64,000 nt of DNA from Rhodospirillales bacterium (GTDB lineage: Bacteria; Pseudomonadota; Alphaproteobacteria; Micavibrionales; Micavibrionaceae): NCBI GenBank assembly GCA_020638395.1, contig JACKIP010000004.1:62001-126000 (forward strand), given 5' to 3'. The notes beneath the pieces are model-generated. The model did no database searches, was not told where the DNA came from, and saw only the letters and a program-made list of their open reading frames with translations. A program made the position numbers and the translations under genes. Shown here one piece after another: positions 26,809 through 35,612 of this stretch. The first letter of the stretch is position 1, and every line of letters begins with the position of its first letter.

Positions 26809-27633
26809 TTACGGCGTCAAAAGCGAGTTGATCGTCCGGTCCAGCAAGGAGCGGTTTTCCAGAAGCTTATCCCTCTGTGCCGGATCAAGCAATTTATAGG
26901 TTGCGGCGTACCATTCACTGCCCGGATAGTTGTGCCCCAGAACAGCGGCGACCTTATAAGCTTCGTCCTTTAGTCCCAGAGTCATATAACACTCAACCAA
27001 ACGGTGCAGAGCTTCCGGCGTATGCGTTGTTGTCTGGAAATTGCGCACAACAATCAGAAACCGGTTAATCGCGGCATTGATCTGGTTCTGCTGCAGGTAA
27101 TAGCGCCCGATTTCCATTTCTTTCCCGGCCAGATGGTCGAGGGTCAAATCGCGCTTGAGCATTGCGTCCCGGGCATACTGGCTCTGCGGATATCGGTTAA
27201 TCAAGGCATTCAGAGCGTCCAGCGCATCCTTGGTCAGAGACTGGTCGCGGCTGACATCTGCAATCTGCTCGTAGTAACACAGAGCTTTCAGATAATACGC
27301 ATAGTCGATTTCCTTATTTCCCGGATGCAGTTCGATAAACCGGTCCAGAGACAAGATCGCTTCATCATATTTTTCATCATCATACAGAGCATAGGCGGCT
27401 TTCAGCTGCGCCTGAGTCGCAAGAGACGAGTACGGATACTGCCGCTCGACTTCCTCGAATAACTGCGCGGCCTCGCTATTATTTCCATCCTCCAGAGATT
27501 TTGCCGCTTTGGCATAAATCTCTTCCGCCGTCGCCTGTGTGGGATCAAGGGCTTTATCGCTGGCGCAAGCACCCAAAGCCAATACGGTGGTCAGACATAG
27601 AAATAAAAACGGGACTCTCATATATAGATTCAT
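26809..27633 (-). CDS. bamD: Outer membrane protein assembly factor BamD
   Basis: Lipoprotein of the BAM complex that inserts beta-barrel proteins into the outer membrane. The 274-aa protein has a signal peptide with lipobox LGAC (Cys23), followed by five TPR-like helical repeats (AKSLEDGNNSEAAQLFEEVE, YPYSSLATQAQLKAAY, and so on), the ComL/YfiO layout. YAYYLKALCYYEQI is a conserved block. It is followed by recN. An internal ATG four codons later is an alternative start and would also leave a good signal peptide. Confidence 0.95.
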   Translation of the reverse strand: MNLYMRVPFLFLCLTTVLALGACASDKALDPTQATAEEIYAKAAKSLEDGNNSEAAQLFEEVERQYPYSSLATQAQLKAAYALYDDEKYDEAILSLDRFIELHPGNKEIDYAYYLKALCYYEQIADVSRDQSLTKDALDALNALINRYPQSQYARDAMLKRDLTLDHLAGKEMEIGRYYLQQNQINAAINRFLIVVRNFQTTTHTPEALHRLVECYMTLGLKDEAYKVAAVLGHNYPGSEWYAATYKLLDPAQRDKLLENRSLLDRTINSLLTP

Positions 27634-27677
27634 AGCGTGATTAATGAGGAAAGAAAAGATGTGTTCGTGGAAAAAAC

Positions 27678-28298
27678 CTAACGGCGTTTGACAAAAACCA
27701 CCGGGGCCACAATTTCCAGATCGGATTGTTTGAGTTGTTCGTCAAGAACCGTCTCTTCGTTTTTGGATGTCGTTGCGGCGCGGCTTTGCAAATAAACCCA
27801 TTGCATGTCTTCTTTGATATACTTCTTTAGAGTTGCGGTTCCTTTTGTATTTTTAACAAATACCACATCTCCCGGTTGCGGGCGTGTATTAGGAGACACA
27901 TAGCAGGTAAAGTTATTCCGAATTCCCTCCCCGGCCATCAGATCATCCCCGACCAGCACCGCAAAAAATTCCGGGTCCGGCCATTCCAGCTCGGTTTTAA
28001 TCCGGTATTGGAACGGCTCCTGCCATTCCTGTTTTGCCGAATCTCCAAACCCATACAGCTTTATCTTCGGCTTTCCTTCTGCCGAAATTGCCATTTTTTC
28101 TTCATCGCCATAGATCAGCCAACTCATACTGACACTGCCCGCCTTTGCCAGCCTTATCAAAGCCTGACGGGTTGGCTCCCCGCCTCTTAAATACCGCTGT
28201 ATCGCCCCCAGAGACATATTCGTTGCCCGCGCCAGCGCACTTTGCCCCCCCACTTTTGACACTAAAAATTCTATACGCTGCCGAAATTTTTCATCCAT
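27678..28298 (-). CDS. HTH plus S24-like repressor with altered catalytic site
   Basis: A 206-aa protein with an N-terminal helix-turn-helix (about residues 15-50, SALARATNMSLGAIQRYLRG) and a C-terminal LexA/CI-type S24 fold (about 110-205). In active members the serine is in a GDSM motif; here the matching stretch reads VGDDLMAG, with no serine, though the lysine region TATLKKY is kept. It probably cannot self-cleave, so it may be a stable repressor. It is transcribed away from another HTH gene at 28432. Confidence 0.7.
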   Translation of the reverse strand: MDEKFRQRIEFLVSKVGGQSALARATNMSLGAIQRYLRGGEPTRQALIRLAKAGSVSMSWLIYGDEEKMAISAEGKPKIKLYGFGDSAKQEWQEPFQYRIKTELEWPDPEFFAVLVGDDLMAGEGIRNNFTCYVSPNTRPQPGDVVFVKNTKGTATLKKYIKEDMQWVYLQSRAATTSKNEETVLDEQLKQSDLEIVAPVVFVKRR

Positions 28299-28431
28299 CT
28301 CTCACTCTCCCAATTATTTTAATAAATTTTATTGAATTAGATTTTTATTTGTATTATTTTAAAGAAGTGGTTTTGAATTTTTAAAAATAAACACCCCTAC
28401 TTCCAACTGATATAGATAGCACCGTCGAAAA
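28299..28431. promoter_or_regulatory. AT-rich divergent promoter region between two HTH regulators
   Basis: The 133-bp gap is strongly AT-rich, with CAATTATTTTAATAAATTTT then ATTG, which can be read as an imperfect inverted repeat with CAAT/ATTG ends. Both genes must have promoters here, and either regulator could bind. No exact boxes can be assigned. Confidence 0.4.
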
Positions 28432-28833
28432 ATGAATACAAATAAAGAAAAAAATACCTGTGTATCCCATAGCCCCGCAATCGGTGCGGAATGCCTTGAT
28501 ACCCTGAAAACAGAACTTGGACAAAACATAAGGAAGTTGCGCCGGATCAAAGGGTTATCACAAAAACAGGTAGGGGATACGCTGGGAATTACCTATCAGC
28601 AGGTGCAAAAATACGAAAAAGGCCAGAACCGTATTCCGGCGGATTTTCTTATACTATTGCAAAACCTGTTCAACGTCCCGTATAGCGAGCTGCTTCCTTC
28701 CGGGAAAAAAGCGTCCTCCAATCCGCAAGAAACGCCGCCGCTGCAACAGGATATTTTGAACAGGATTGACGCAATCCGAAGCAAGAAACTTCGTCAGAAA
28801 GCGCTCGCTATTCTTGAAATTCTCGCCCGGTAG
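28432..28833 (+). CDS. XRE-family transcriptional regulator
   Basis: A 133-aa protein with a Cro/CI helix-turn-helix (about residues 28-82): LGQNIRKLRRIKGLSQKQVG, then DTLGITYQQVQKYEKGQNRI. This is the form common in alphaproteobacterial regulators such as rhizobial PraR or Caulobacter relatives. The C-terminal part is charged and ends in KLRQKALAILEILAR. It is divergent from the S24-like repressor gene. Target genes unknown. Confidence 0.85.
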   Translation: MNTNKEKNTCVSHSPAIGAECLDTLKTELGQNIRKLRRIKGLSQKQVGDTLGITYQQVQKYEKGQNRIPADFLILLQNLFNVPYSELLPSGKKASSNPQETPPLQQDILNRIDAIRSKKLRQKALAILEILAR

Positions 28834-28876
28834 TTGTTACAGCTTTTCGTATCAGGAATTGGACATTCGCCATGCC

Positions 28877-29069
28877 TATAGTAATTTTCATTGATTTTAG
28901 GACACCTCTCGGTGCCTCCCTCACACGGCTCCGTCCGTGTAATTCCTATTGATTTTTAACCACGGAGGCACAGGGAGCGCAGAGGTTTCTTACAAAAGAC
29001 GAAAAAACTTTGTTTTACTTTGTCTTGCTTTGCGGTTCAAAACTGTTTGAGCACAAAGTGGTGACTATA
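28877..29069. repeat. MITE-like repeat, copy 2 (TATAGT...ACTATA)
   Basis: A 193-bp element opening TATAGTAATTTTC and closing GTGACTATA. It begins with TTTTAGGACACCTCTCGG as in copy 3, has an ACACGG/CCGTGT hairpin, then GAGGCACAGGGAGCGCAGAG and the ACTTTGTTTTACTTTGTCTT block seen at 60310. No gene inside; it fills most of the gap between the XRE gene and the macro gene. Confidence 0.7.
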
Positions 29070-29073
29070 TATA

Positions 29074-29619
29074 TCACGCCAGAGGAACAAGCCTTTGCCG
29101 GTAGAGTACCGCAACGTCCCCGGTTTCACAGACAAAGCAGATCCGGCGGAGCGGCGGACCTGCAGATTCGGAAACCCCCTGTAAAATCAGCCGCACACCA
29201 CGCTCCTGCGGATACCCTTTTCGTCCGCTGGCCAGCAGCGGAATGGCAAGGTCCTTTATGCCTTTTTGCCGGGCGGTCGTGACCAATCCGCGTACGGCCT
29301 CTATCAGATGCTTGTCAATGATATCCAGATCCGAGCGCCAGATCGGCACCACGGCAAATAGAACCTGCTGCGCCGGAAGATGAAATCCCGGAACGGCAAA
29401 GACATCTCCCACTTGCGGTTCCAGAACATGATCGAGAATAAAGGCATCCATCTCCGGCCCGGCTGCTGAAAAGAGCGCACGATTCAGGCGTCCGTGAATA
29501 TCCAGATTGGGCGTAATGATCGTGGCCACCGCCTCAATCGGCAAATGCGTGATGTCTCCCGTATAAATTTCCACCAGAATCTTGGCGTTTGCGCCTGTGT
29601 CTGCTATGTCTTGACTCAT
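29074..29619 (-). CDS. Macro domain-like protein
   Basis: A 181-aa protein resembling macro domains, which bind or remove ADP-ribose. IYTGDITHLPIEAVATIITP has the usual TGDIT opening, but the next Asn-Ala-Ala-Asn of classical members is replaced by TPNLDIHGRL; RALFSAAGPEMDAFI and IAIPLLASGRKGYP are the later loops (written here as LAIPLLASGRKGYPQ in the protein). Ligand binding is therefore uncertain. Its start overlaps that of the divergent binding-protein gene by the bases CATG, so one of the two may start further in. The family call rests on motif pattern only. Confidence 0.65.
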   Translation of the reverse strand: MSQDIADTGANAKILVEIYTGDITHLPIEAVATIITPNLDIHGRLNRALFSAAGPEMDAFILDHVLEPQVGDVFAVPGFHLPAQQVLFAVVPIWRSDLDIIDKHLIEAVRGLVTTARQKGIKDLAIPLLASGRKGYPQERGVRLILQGVSESAGPPLRRICFVCETGDVAVLYRQRLVPLA

Positions 29620-31330
29620 GCGTGTTATTTTACCCGGACTTCTTTGCTTTTTGGTTAGTTTTTTCAGCCCCCCTCAAAATATTCGGGCAGAGGAGGTTTC
29701 CTTTGTCGTTCACGACTTTGGCATTGCCATGACCGGAGACCCCGCGCAAGGAAAAGACGCGGACCACCTGTCCTATGCCAATCCGGATGCGCCCAAAGGC
29801 GGAAAGCTAAACCGGTCCGAGATTGGAACCTTTGATACAGTGAACCCTTTTTCCATCAAAGGAACCGCCGCCAGCGGTCTGGGGATGATTTACGATAAGC
29901 TCACGGCCCGGTCATGGGATGAGCCGTTTACCCTCTATCCGCTGATTGCCGAAACGCTGGAGGTGCCGGAAGATCGCTCTGCGCTGATTGTCCACATCAA
30001 TCCAAAGGCAAAATTTAATGACGGCACGCCGATTACAGCGGATGACCTTTTGTTTTCATTCGAAACACTGAAAGAAAAAGGCCGTCCGAATATGCGGCGC
30101 ATCTATCAGCAACAGGTTGCGTCCGTTGAAAAACTGGCCCCGCTCAGCGTCAAATTCACCTTTGGCGGAGAGTATAACCGTGAAACCGTGATGATTCTGG
30201 CAATGATGCCGGTCCTGTCTCAGGCATGGTGGCACGGACGTAATTTCGATGAAACTCTGCTGGAAATGCCAAATGCAAATGGGCCTTATCTTATCAAAGA
30301 CCTCCAGCCCGGCAATCGCATCACTTATGCGCGCAACCCGGATTATTGGGCCGCAGATCTGTTTGCCAATAAAGGGTTTAACAATTTTGACGAAATCTCC
30401 TTCACCTATTTCCGTGATGATACCACGGCGCTCGAAAGTTTCCTGAAAGGGGATATTGATCTGCGCTATGAATTCGATCCGCGCAAATGGAACACCCAGT
30501 ATAATGCGGACGGAATTGACAAGCAGGAATTTCCCCACAGGCGCCCGCAAAAGGTCGATGCGATGATTTTCAATCTGCGGCGTCCACTTTTTAATGATCT
30601 AAACGTCCGCAAGGCTCTGTTCCTGTCATTTGACGGAGACTGGGTCCGGGATACTATTTTTCAAAACACCGTCGAACGGACCAACAGCTATTTTCCCAAT
30701 TCCATCCTGAGCGCCAACCTGCCTATTTATGGGGCGGATATGGACAAGCGCACCCGCCTGCATACCGCCAAAAAGCTTCTGGAACAGGCCGGGTGGCATG
30801 TCGAGCGCAATCAGCTGGTTAAAAATGGCCAGCCATTTCGCTTTGAAATTTTGTTCAATCAGGCCAAAGATGAAAAAATCGCGCTCTCTTTTGCGCAGTC
30901 TCTCAAACGTCTGGGGATTACCGCAACCGCCCGGCGGCTGGATAGTGCCGCATTCCAGAATCGCCTGATGGATTATGACTATGATATGGTCCTGCATAAC
31001 TGGCAAAACAGCCTGTCCCCCGGAACCGAACAGATGGTTTACTGGGGATGTGACGCCGCGCAACAGCCTGGACGCTTCAACTATGCCGGGATCTGTGATC
31101 CCACCATAGACGCCACTGCCAAAGCCATTGCCGATGCCCGCAGCTATGCCGCGCTGACGGAACAGGCCCACACCCTCGATCGGGAACTCATCGGGCAATT
31201 TATGTCTATTCCGCTTTTTTATAGCGGTGCAGATCGAATCGCCCTTCGGAAAAATGCTTTGGGATATCCGGAGAAAACGCCGCTCTATGGCCCCATTATC
31301 GAAACATGGTGGGCGGCAGATCAGCGATAA
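29618..31330 (+). CDS. Extracellular solute-binding protein, family 5 (YejA-like)
   Basis: A 570-aa periplasmic binding protein with an N-terminal signal peptide (MRVILPGLLCFLVSFFSPP, cut after about residue 24). HDFGIAMTGDPAQGKDADHL and LSYANPDAPKGGKLNRSE are typical of the YejA branch, which supplies peptides or microcin C-type compounds to the YejBEF transporter. No permease or ATPase gene follows, so it works with parts coded elsewhere or alone. The start shares bases with the divergent macro-like gene. Downstream is a lipoprotein gene after about 130 bp. Confidence 0.88.
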   Translation: MRVILPGLLCFLVSFFSPPQNIRAEEVSFVVHDFGIAMTGDPAQGKDADHLSYANPDAPKGGKLNRSEIGTFDTVNPFSIKGTAASGLGMIYDKLTARSWDEPFTLYPLIAETLEVPEDRSALIVHINPKAKFNDGTPITADDLLFSFETLKEKGRPNMRRIYQQQVASVEKLAPLSVKFTFGGEYNRETVMILAMMPVLSQAWWHGRNFDETLLEMPNANGPYLIKDLQPGNRITYARNPDYWAADLFANKGFNNFDEISFTYFRDDTTALESFLKGDIDLRYEFDPRKWNTQYNADGIDKQEFPHRRPQKVDAMIFNLRRPLFNDLNVRKALFLSFDGDWVRDTIFQNTVERTNSYFPNSILSANLPIYGADMDKRTRLHTAKKLLEQAGWHVERNQLVKNGQPFRFEILFNQAKDEKIALSFAQSLKRLGITATARRLDSAAFQNRLMDYDYDMVLHNWQNSLSPGTEQMVYWGCDAAQQPGRFNYAGICDPTIDATAKAIADARSYAALTEQAHTLDRELIGQFMSIPLFYSGADRIALRKNALGYPEKTPLYGPIIETWWAADQR

Positions 31331-31462
31331 CTGTGGATATTTGTTGTGACTAATTTGCATGGACGAGCCGGTTGAAGGAGTCCGACAACACAATTGCAAA
31401 TAAAAATATTGTACTTATTCTAAGCAGTTGCTATTTTAGTAAAAAATCAAAGAGGTTTATGG

Positions 31463-31993
31463 ATGAACAAGTTTTTTACAGGTCTTCTGATGGTATCGAC
31501 AACCGCTGCCCTCTCCGCCTGCAGTTACGGATTTTCACAAGAGGATCTGAGAGAAAAAGGTCAATACTGGCAACGTACCAGCGTGTCGTCTGCCGTTTAC
31601 CTGCGCGGCCCGAAGGCTCAGCAGGTTTTAAACCGAGATATTTCGACCTGTGTAGTTGAGCTGAAAGAGCTGCAACGACTGGGAACTATCAAAGAAGCCT
31701 TCCCGGCCGGCCTCGATCAAAACGGGTTTCCGATTGATCCGCAAAGCCCGGAAGGAAAAATGGCGAAGTTTGACACGCCGGAGCGCGATGGCAGTCTGAT
31801 CGCAGAAGTCTTTGATTATACGGATTTTGAGACCTGTATGCGGGAAAAAGGGTGGCAACGGGCCGAGGTCCTGCCACGTCCGACCGCAGATGATGCGCGT
31901 GGCAACTACACCAAAACAATTCTGGACCCGTACAAGCCGCAGCCAAAGGATCCAAAAGCTCTGAAAAATGCGGGTCGCGTCTATAACGATTAA
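31463..31993 (+). CDS. Putative lipoprotein of unknown function
   Basis: A 176-aa protein with a signal peptide ending in the lipobox LSAC (Cys20), so it is probably lipid-anchored. The mature part has four further Cys-containing positions or near them (ISTCVVELKELQ, FETCMREKGWQRAEV), the latter like the short domain of small envelope lipoproteins. An AGAGG stands eight bases before the ATG. No family recognised. It precedes ygfZ by 14 bp and is likely co-transcribed. Confidence 0.65.
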   Translation: MNKFFTGLLMVSTTAALSACSYGFSQEDLREKGQYWQRTSVSSAVYLRGPKAQQVLNRDISTCVVELKELQRLGTIKEAFPAGLDQNGFPIDPQSPEGKMAKFDTPERDGSLIAEVFDYTDFETCMREKGWQRAEVLPRPTADDARGNYTKTILDPYKPQPKDPKALKNAGRVYND

Positions 31994-32007
31994 GTCATAG
32001 CTTCCGC

Positions 32008-32871
32008 ATGGATAAGGATTTTTCTGATCCGGTATATGTTCCAATTCCAGATCGTGGCCTGATTCGCATATCAGGCCACGATCGTTTTCAGTTTCTGCAA
32101 GGCCTTATCACAAATGATATAACCCGCCTTCGAACCTCTCCGTCGCTTTATAGCTGCCTGCTCACCCCGAATGGAAAATTCCTGTTTGATTTTTTTGTAA
32201 CAGAGGACGGTGACTCCTGCCGCCTTGAATGCGAAGGCGGTGAACGGGCGCAGGACCTCCTGCAAAAGCTGAAAATGTATCAGCTACGGGCGGATGTCAC
32301 CCTGCAAATGGAAGAAGAGCGCCGCGTTATTTACGCACTCCTTTTTCCGCCGGCATCCCTCCTCCCTCAGGCTGCGGAGCATTCCGGCGTGGGAGCTGCC
32401 TATCCAGATCCGCGCCATCCGCGCATGGGCCTCCGCAGCCTGAACAAACCATTATCACTCCCCGCCGCACCGTTTGATATCTGGGACACGCACCGGATCA
32501 AACTGGGCATTCCGGATGGCAGCCGCGATATGTGTCCGGAAAAATCAACCTTGCTCGAATGCGGCATTGATATCTTCCACGGCGTCAGTTTTGATAAAGG
32601 ATGCTACATGGGGCAGGAACTCACCGCCCGCATGCATCACCGCTCTCTGACCAAAAAGACGCTGGTTCCGGTGTGTTTCGACGGACCTCCCCCGGCCCCG
32701 TTTTCTGACCTGCGGGATGATGAGGGTGCTCTGATCGGAGAAATGCGTTCCTCCTGCGGCTCTTTCGGCTTGGCTCTGGTGCGCAAAGATGTAACGCTTC
32801 GGGCCAATGCTGCGAATAACGGAATGTATTTATATGTCAGCTCAGAGCCGGATTCCCCGGTCAAGGGCTGA
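32008..32871 (+). CDS. ygfZ: Folate-binding Fe-S maintenance protein YgfZ
   Basis: A 287-aa GcvT-related protein that uses tetrahydrofolate to help keep certain Fe-S enzymes active. The hallmark KGCYMGQE (197-204, with Cys199) is intact and followed by LTARMHHRS. The N-terminal [20 protein letters not shown] is the standard folate-domain opening. Length is near the usual alphaproteobacterial 270-300. msrB follows by 20 bp and both concern oxidative damage, which fits one operon, by inference. Confidence 0.92.
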   Translation: MDKDFSDPVYVPIPDRGLIRISGHDRFQFLQGLITNDITRLRTSPSLYSCLLTPNGKFLFDFFVTEDGDSCRLECEGGERAQDLLQKLKMYQLRADVTLQMEEERRVIYALLFPPASLLPQAAEHSGVGAAYPDPRHPRMGLRSLNKPLSLPAAPFDIWDTHRIKLGIPDGSRDMCPEKSTLLECGIDIFHGVSFDKGCYMGQELTARMHHRSLTKKTLVPVCFDGPPPAPFSDLRDDEGALIGEMRSSCGSFGLALVRKDVTLRANAANNGMYLYVSSEPDSPVKG

Positions 32872-32891
32872 CAAAGAAAAGGAACAGCCCC

Positions 32892-33425
32892 ATGCGTCAT
32901 TTTTTTCTACTGACAACGGCTCTTGCAACCCTGACCATTGGAGGATATACCGTCATGGCCCAAACTGACCTGAAAACAACCACCAACACCGGAATGGATG
33001 CCTCGCACCTGACCGATGCGCAAAAAGCGATTACCCTGCACGACGGGACGGAGCCGCCGTTCCAGAATGAATATTGGGATAATCACGAAGCGGGTATTTA
33101 TGTTGACCGGATTTCCGGCGAGCCGCTTTTTTCCTCAACGGACAAATTCGACAGCGGCACCGGATGGCCCAGCTTCACCAAACCGATTAAACCCGATCTG
33201 GTCAAACAACTTCAGGACGACACGCTGCTTGGCATGCCGCGCACGGAGGTGCGCTCCAGCGAGGCCGACGCGCATCTGGGGCATGTTTTTCATGACGGCC
33301 CACCGAAATCGGGCGGCCTGCGCTACTGTATCAATTCGGCGTCTTTGAAGTTTATCCCTAAAGCAGATCTGGAAAAAGAAGGCTACAGCGAATACCTGCC
33401 CCTGTTCCAGGATGACCCGAAGTGA
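32892..33425 (+). CDS. msrB: Peptide-methionine (R)-S-oxide reductase, exported, single-Cys
   Basis: Repairs methionine-R-sulfoxide in proteins. The 177-aa protein has a signal peptide (about residues 1-23, [20 protein letters not shown]), so it acts in the periplasm. The catalytic Cys146 is in [12 protein letters not shown], with GTGWPSF and [10 protein letters not shown] conserved. It is the only Cys in the protein: the zinc-site CxxC pairs and the resolving Cys (replaced in [13 protein letters not shown]) are missing. Reduction must come directly from an outside donor. It is the last gene of the ygfZ cluster. Confidence 0.92.
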   Translation: MRHFFLLTTALATLTIGGYTVMAQTDLKTTTNTGMDASHLTDAQKAITLHDGTEPPFQNEYWDNHEAGIYVDRISGEPLFSSTDKFDSGTGWPSFTKPIKPDLVKQLQDDTLLGMPRTEVRSSEADAHLGHVFHDGPPKSGGLRYCINSASLKFIPKADLEKEGYSEYLPLFQDDPK

Positions 33426-33431
33426 CCCGTT

Positions 33432-33591
33432 TATAGTAATTCCGTTTAAAAATAGGACATTCGTCATTCCCCGGATTTTCACCACAGAGGACGCAGGGGC
33501 TCTGCGGTGAGAAATCAAATATGGATCACACGCACAAAGGCGTGTGATGACGGTACCGAGAGGTGTCCTAAAATTATTCAGAACCACTATA
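33432..33591. repeat. MITE-like repeat, copy 3 (TATAGT...ACTATA)
   Basis: A 160-bp element with TATAGTAATTCCGTTTAAAA at the left and CCACTATA at the right. The left 50 bases match copies 1 and 4; the right 45, with ACCGAGAGGTGTCCTAAAAT, match inverted copy 2. The centre has CACACGC/GCGTGTG. It starts seven bases after the msrB stop and is a hybrid of two repeat halves. Confidence 0.75.
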
Positions 33592-33613
33592 GTTCAGAGA
33601 GAAGCACCCATTC

Positions 33614-33771
33614 TCAGGCAAAAAATCCCAATAGGGGCCCATTCTGATCTGCGGAAGCGTTGCGCTGATTACATTTTTCGAAGTGTGCGTCAAGCTCGTT
33701 CTCGGATAGAGGAACTCCGAAGCGCTGTTCATAGCGCTCTTTCAACTCCTGGCGATGTCCAGCATCTGCTA
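33614..33771 (-). pseudogene. C-terminal fragment of an IS-split small gene
   Basis: Read on the minus strand from the IS edge, the frame gives ADAGHRQELKERYEQRFGVP and continues LSENELDAHFEKCNQRN to a TGA at 33614. There is no start on this side. Joined to the fragment at 36615-36718 with one TA removed, it makes an 85-residue open frame. Family unknown; charged and helical in appearance. Confidence 0.75.
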
Positions 33772-34597
33772 GGTTCTGTTGAGATTTTGTTAAAAATATG
33801 AGATTCTGTACAAAAAGGAGGTGCAGAATGTCATATCAGCGACATATAGGTGCTCGTCAGTGGCGCCGAATTTACGATTATCTTCAAGAGTTTTCAGAGA
33901 TTTACGTACGCAATGAAGAGCACTGTCGCCGGTTTGTGGAGGGGGTGTTCTGGATGGCGCGCTCGGGCGCACAATGGCGGCTCTTGCCCAAGGAATACGG
34001 CGATTGGAACACCGTTTACCGCCGCTTTGCCGACTGGGCGAAGAAAGGCATCTGGTACAAAATGCTGTATTATTTTGCCGTCGAGCCAGACATGGAATAC
34101 ATCATGGTCGATAGCACTATTTTGCGCGCTCACGCCTGCGCCACCCCCAAAAAGAGTTTCAAGAACAAGAGGGCTTAGGGCGATCGTGCGGTGGGTTTTC
34201 AACCAAAATCCACGGGCTGTGCGATGCGTTGGGCAATCCTCTGGACTTTATCGTCACAGCCGGACAGCGCCATGATGCCCCGTGGGCCATCCCCTTGATT
34301 GAGGGCGTGAAAGCCGAAAATCTTCTGGCCGACAAGGGGTATGACAGCGATGACATTCGCCTTTTTGCCACAGAGAACGGGATCATTCCACACATCCCGC
34401 CCCGGAAAAACCGGGAGGAAGAGCGCCCCTACGATAAACACCTCTACAAAGAGCGCCACAAAATTGAGTGCCTCTTCGGTTTCTTGAAACACTATCGGCG
34501 ATTATTCGCCCGCTACGACAAGCTCAAGCGCAACTTCACAGCCTTCCTACACTTCGCCGCCGCGCTGCAGTGGCTAAAATGAAATCTCAACAGAACC
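33772..34597 (+). mobile_element. IS5-family insertion sequence (IS427-like group)
   Basis: An 826-bp element with 16-bp perfect terminal inverted repeats GGTTCTGTTGAGATTT (33772-33787) and its complement (34582-34597), flanked by TA on both sides (33770-33771 and 34598-34599). TA duplication and a transposase in two frames fit the IS427 group. It is the first of three insertions in the split gene. Confidence 0.85.
33828..34582 (+). CDS. IS5-family transposase in two frames (-1 frameshift)
   Basis: The first frame (33828-34178) has the DUF4096-like N-terminal domain, RIYDYLQEFSEIYVRNEEHC, ARSGAQWRLLPKEYGDWNTV and the first catalytic Asp in YIMVDSTILRAHACA. The second frame continues with LGRSCGGFSTKIHGLCDALG, DKGYDSDDIR (second Asp) and a C-terminal block with the Glu in RHKIECLFGFLKHY. 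The shift is -1, probably at the A-rich CCCAAAAAG around 34146-34154, as in IS elements that use programmed slippage. AAAGGAGG precedes the ATG at 33828. Active-site residues are intact. Confidence 0.85.
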
Positions 34598-35547
34598 TAA
34601 CTGTTTAGTCCCAGGGTGTGGAGGAATGGATCGATTTTAAAGCGTTCAGGTTCATTTGTCCATATTTTGCAAATATATTCGTAAGGTGTGAGACCTTTGA
34701 GCGTTTTGAGCCTTCGTGCGAAGTTGTAAGCCATCATGAAGGCATGCATATGTTCTTTAAGCTGCTCGTGTGAGCCATAATGGTATCGTTTGACGGTGGC
34801 GTCCTTGATCGTGCGGTTCATGCGCTCGACTTGGCCGTTTGTCCAGGGGTGCTTAACCTTGGTCAGCCGGTGTTCGATGTCGTTTTCCATGCAAACCCGA
34901 TCGAAGATATGCGCCCACGCCCACTTATCGGTTTCGCGGTTGGTGAACTGGATCCCGTTATCGGTCAGGATATGGGTGAGCTTGTAGGGAACGGCGGCAA
35001 TCAGGTTGCGCAGGAATTCAGCCGCAATCATCTTTGTCTGCCGTTCGTGTAGCTCCACATACGCAAACTTTGACGTCCTGTCGATGGCGACAAACAAGTA
35101 CAGCTTTCCTTCTTCCGTGCGGACTTCGGCAATGTCGATATGAAAGTACCCAATCGGATATTTCTTGAACTTCTTTTTTGGGGGCTTATCCCCTTCGACC
35201 TCCGGCAGGCGGCTGATCCCATGGCGTTGATAACAGCGGTGCAGGGCTGAGCGTGACAAGTGCGGGATTGTTGCTTGCAGGGTATACAGGCAATCATCCA
35301 AAGGCAGGAGCGTATGCTTGCGCAAAGCAACGCACATTGCCTCTTCCTCTGGCGTTAAAACCGTAGAGCGGGGTTTTTTAGGCCCCATCGGCGCATCGTG
35401 AACAAAATCTCGCTTGCGCCATTTGCTGATGGTTTTGTGGTTAATCCCGTGCTTCTCCGATAACGCCTTCAGGCTCTCTTCACTATTTTGTATTGCTCGA
35501 CGCACGACCTCTGTCGTGCGGGCGCTTCCATGCAGTATTTGTCCCAT
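34597..35547 (-). CDS. IS481-family transposase A
   Basis: A 316-aa transposase with an N-terminal HTH (RRAIQNSEESLKALSEKHGI, then NHKTISKWRKRD) and an integrase core: first Asp in YFHIDIAEVRTEEGKLYLFV, second in THILTDNGIQFT, Glu in WTNGQVERMNRTIKD. AAGGAGGC precedes the ATG. The final codon and stop (AGT TAG) lie outside the terminal repeat, in the target duplication; this known habit of the family makes termination depend on the insertion site. Confidence 0.9.
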   Translation of the reverse strand: MGQILHGSARTTEVVRRAIQNSEESLKALSEKHGINHKTISKWRKRDFVHDAPMGPKKPRSTVLTPEEEAMCVALRKHTLLPLDDCLYTLQATIPHLSRSALHRCYQRHGISRLPEVEGDKPPKKKFKKYPIGYFHIDIAEVRTEEGKLYLFVAIDRTSKFAYVELHERQTKMIAAEFLRNLIAAVPYKLTHILTDNGIQFTNRETDKWAWAHIFDRVCMENDIEHRLTKVKHPWTNGQVERMNRTIKDATVKRYHYGSHEQLKEHMHAFMMAYNFARRLKTLKGLTPYEYICKIWTNEPERFKIDPFLHTLGLNS

Positions 35548-35606
35548 AATGCCTCCTTGGTTAGAATCTCCTTATATAGGATTCCTCCACACCCTGGGAC
35601 TAAACA
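34602..35606 (-). mobile_element. IS481-family insertion sequence A
   Basis: A 1005-bp element with 26-bp perfect terminal repeats beginning TGTTTAGTCCCAGGGTGTGG. CCTAAC flanks it at 34596-34601 and 35607-35612 (6-bp target duplication). The left CC of the target is the last CC of the IS5-like element, so it inserted after that element. Confidence 0.88.
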
Positions 35607-35612
35607 CCTAAC

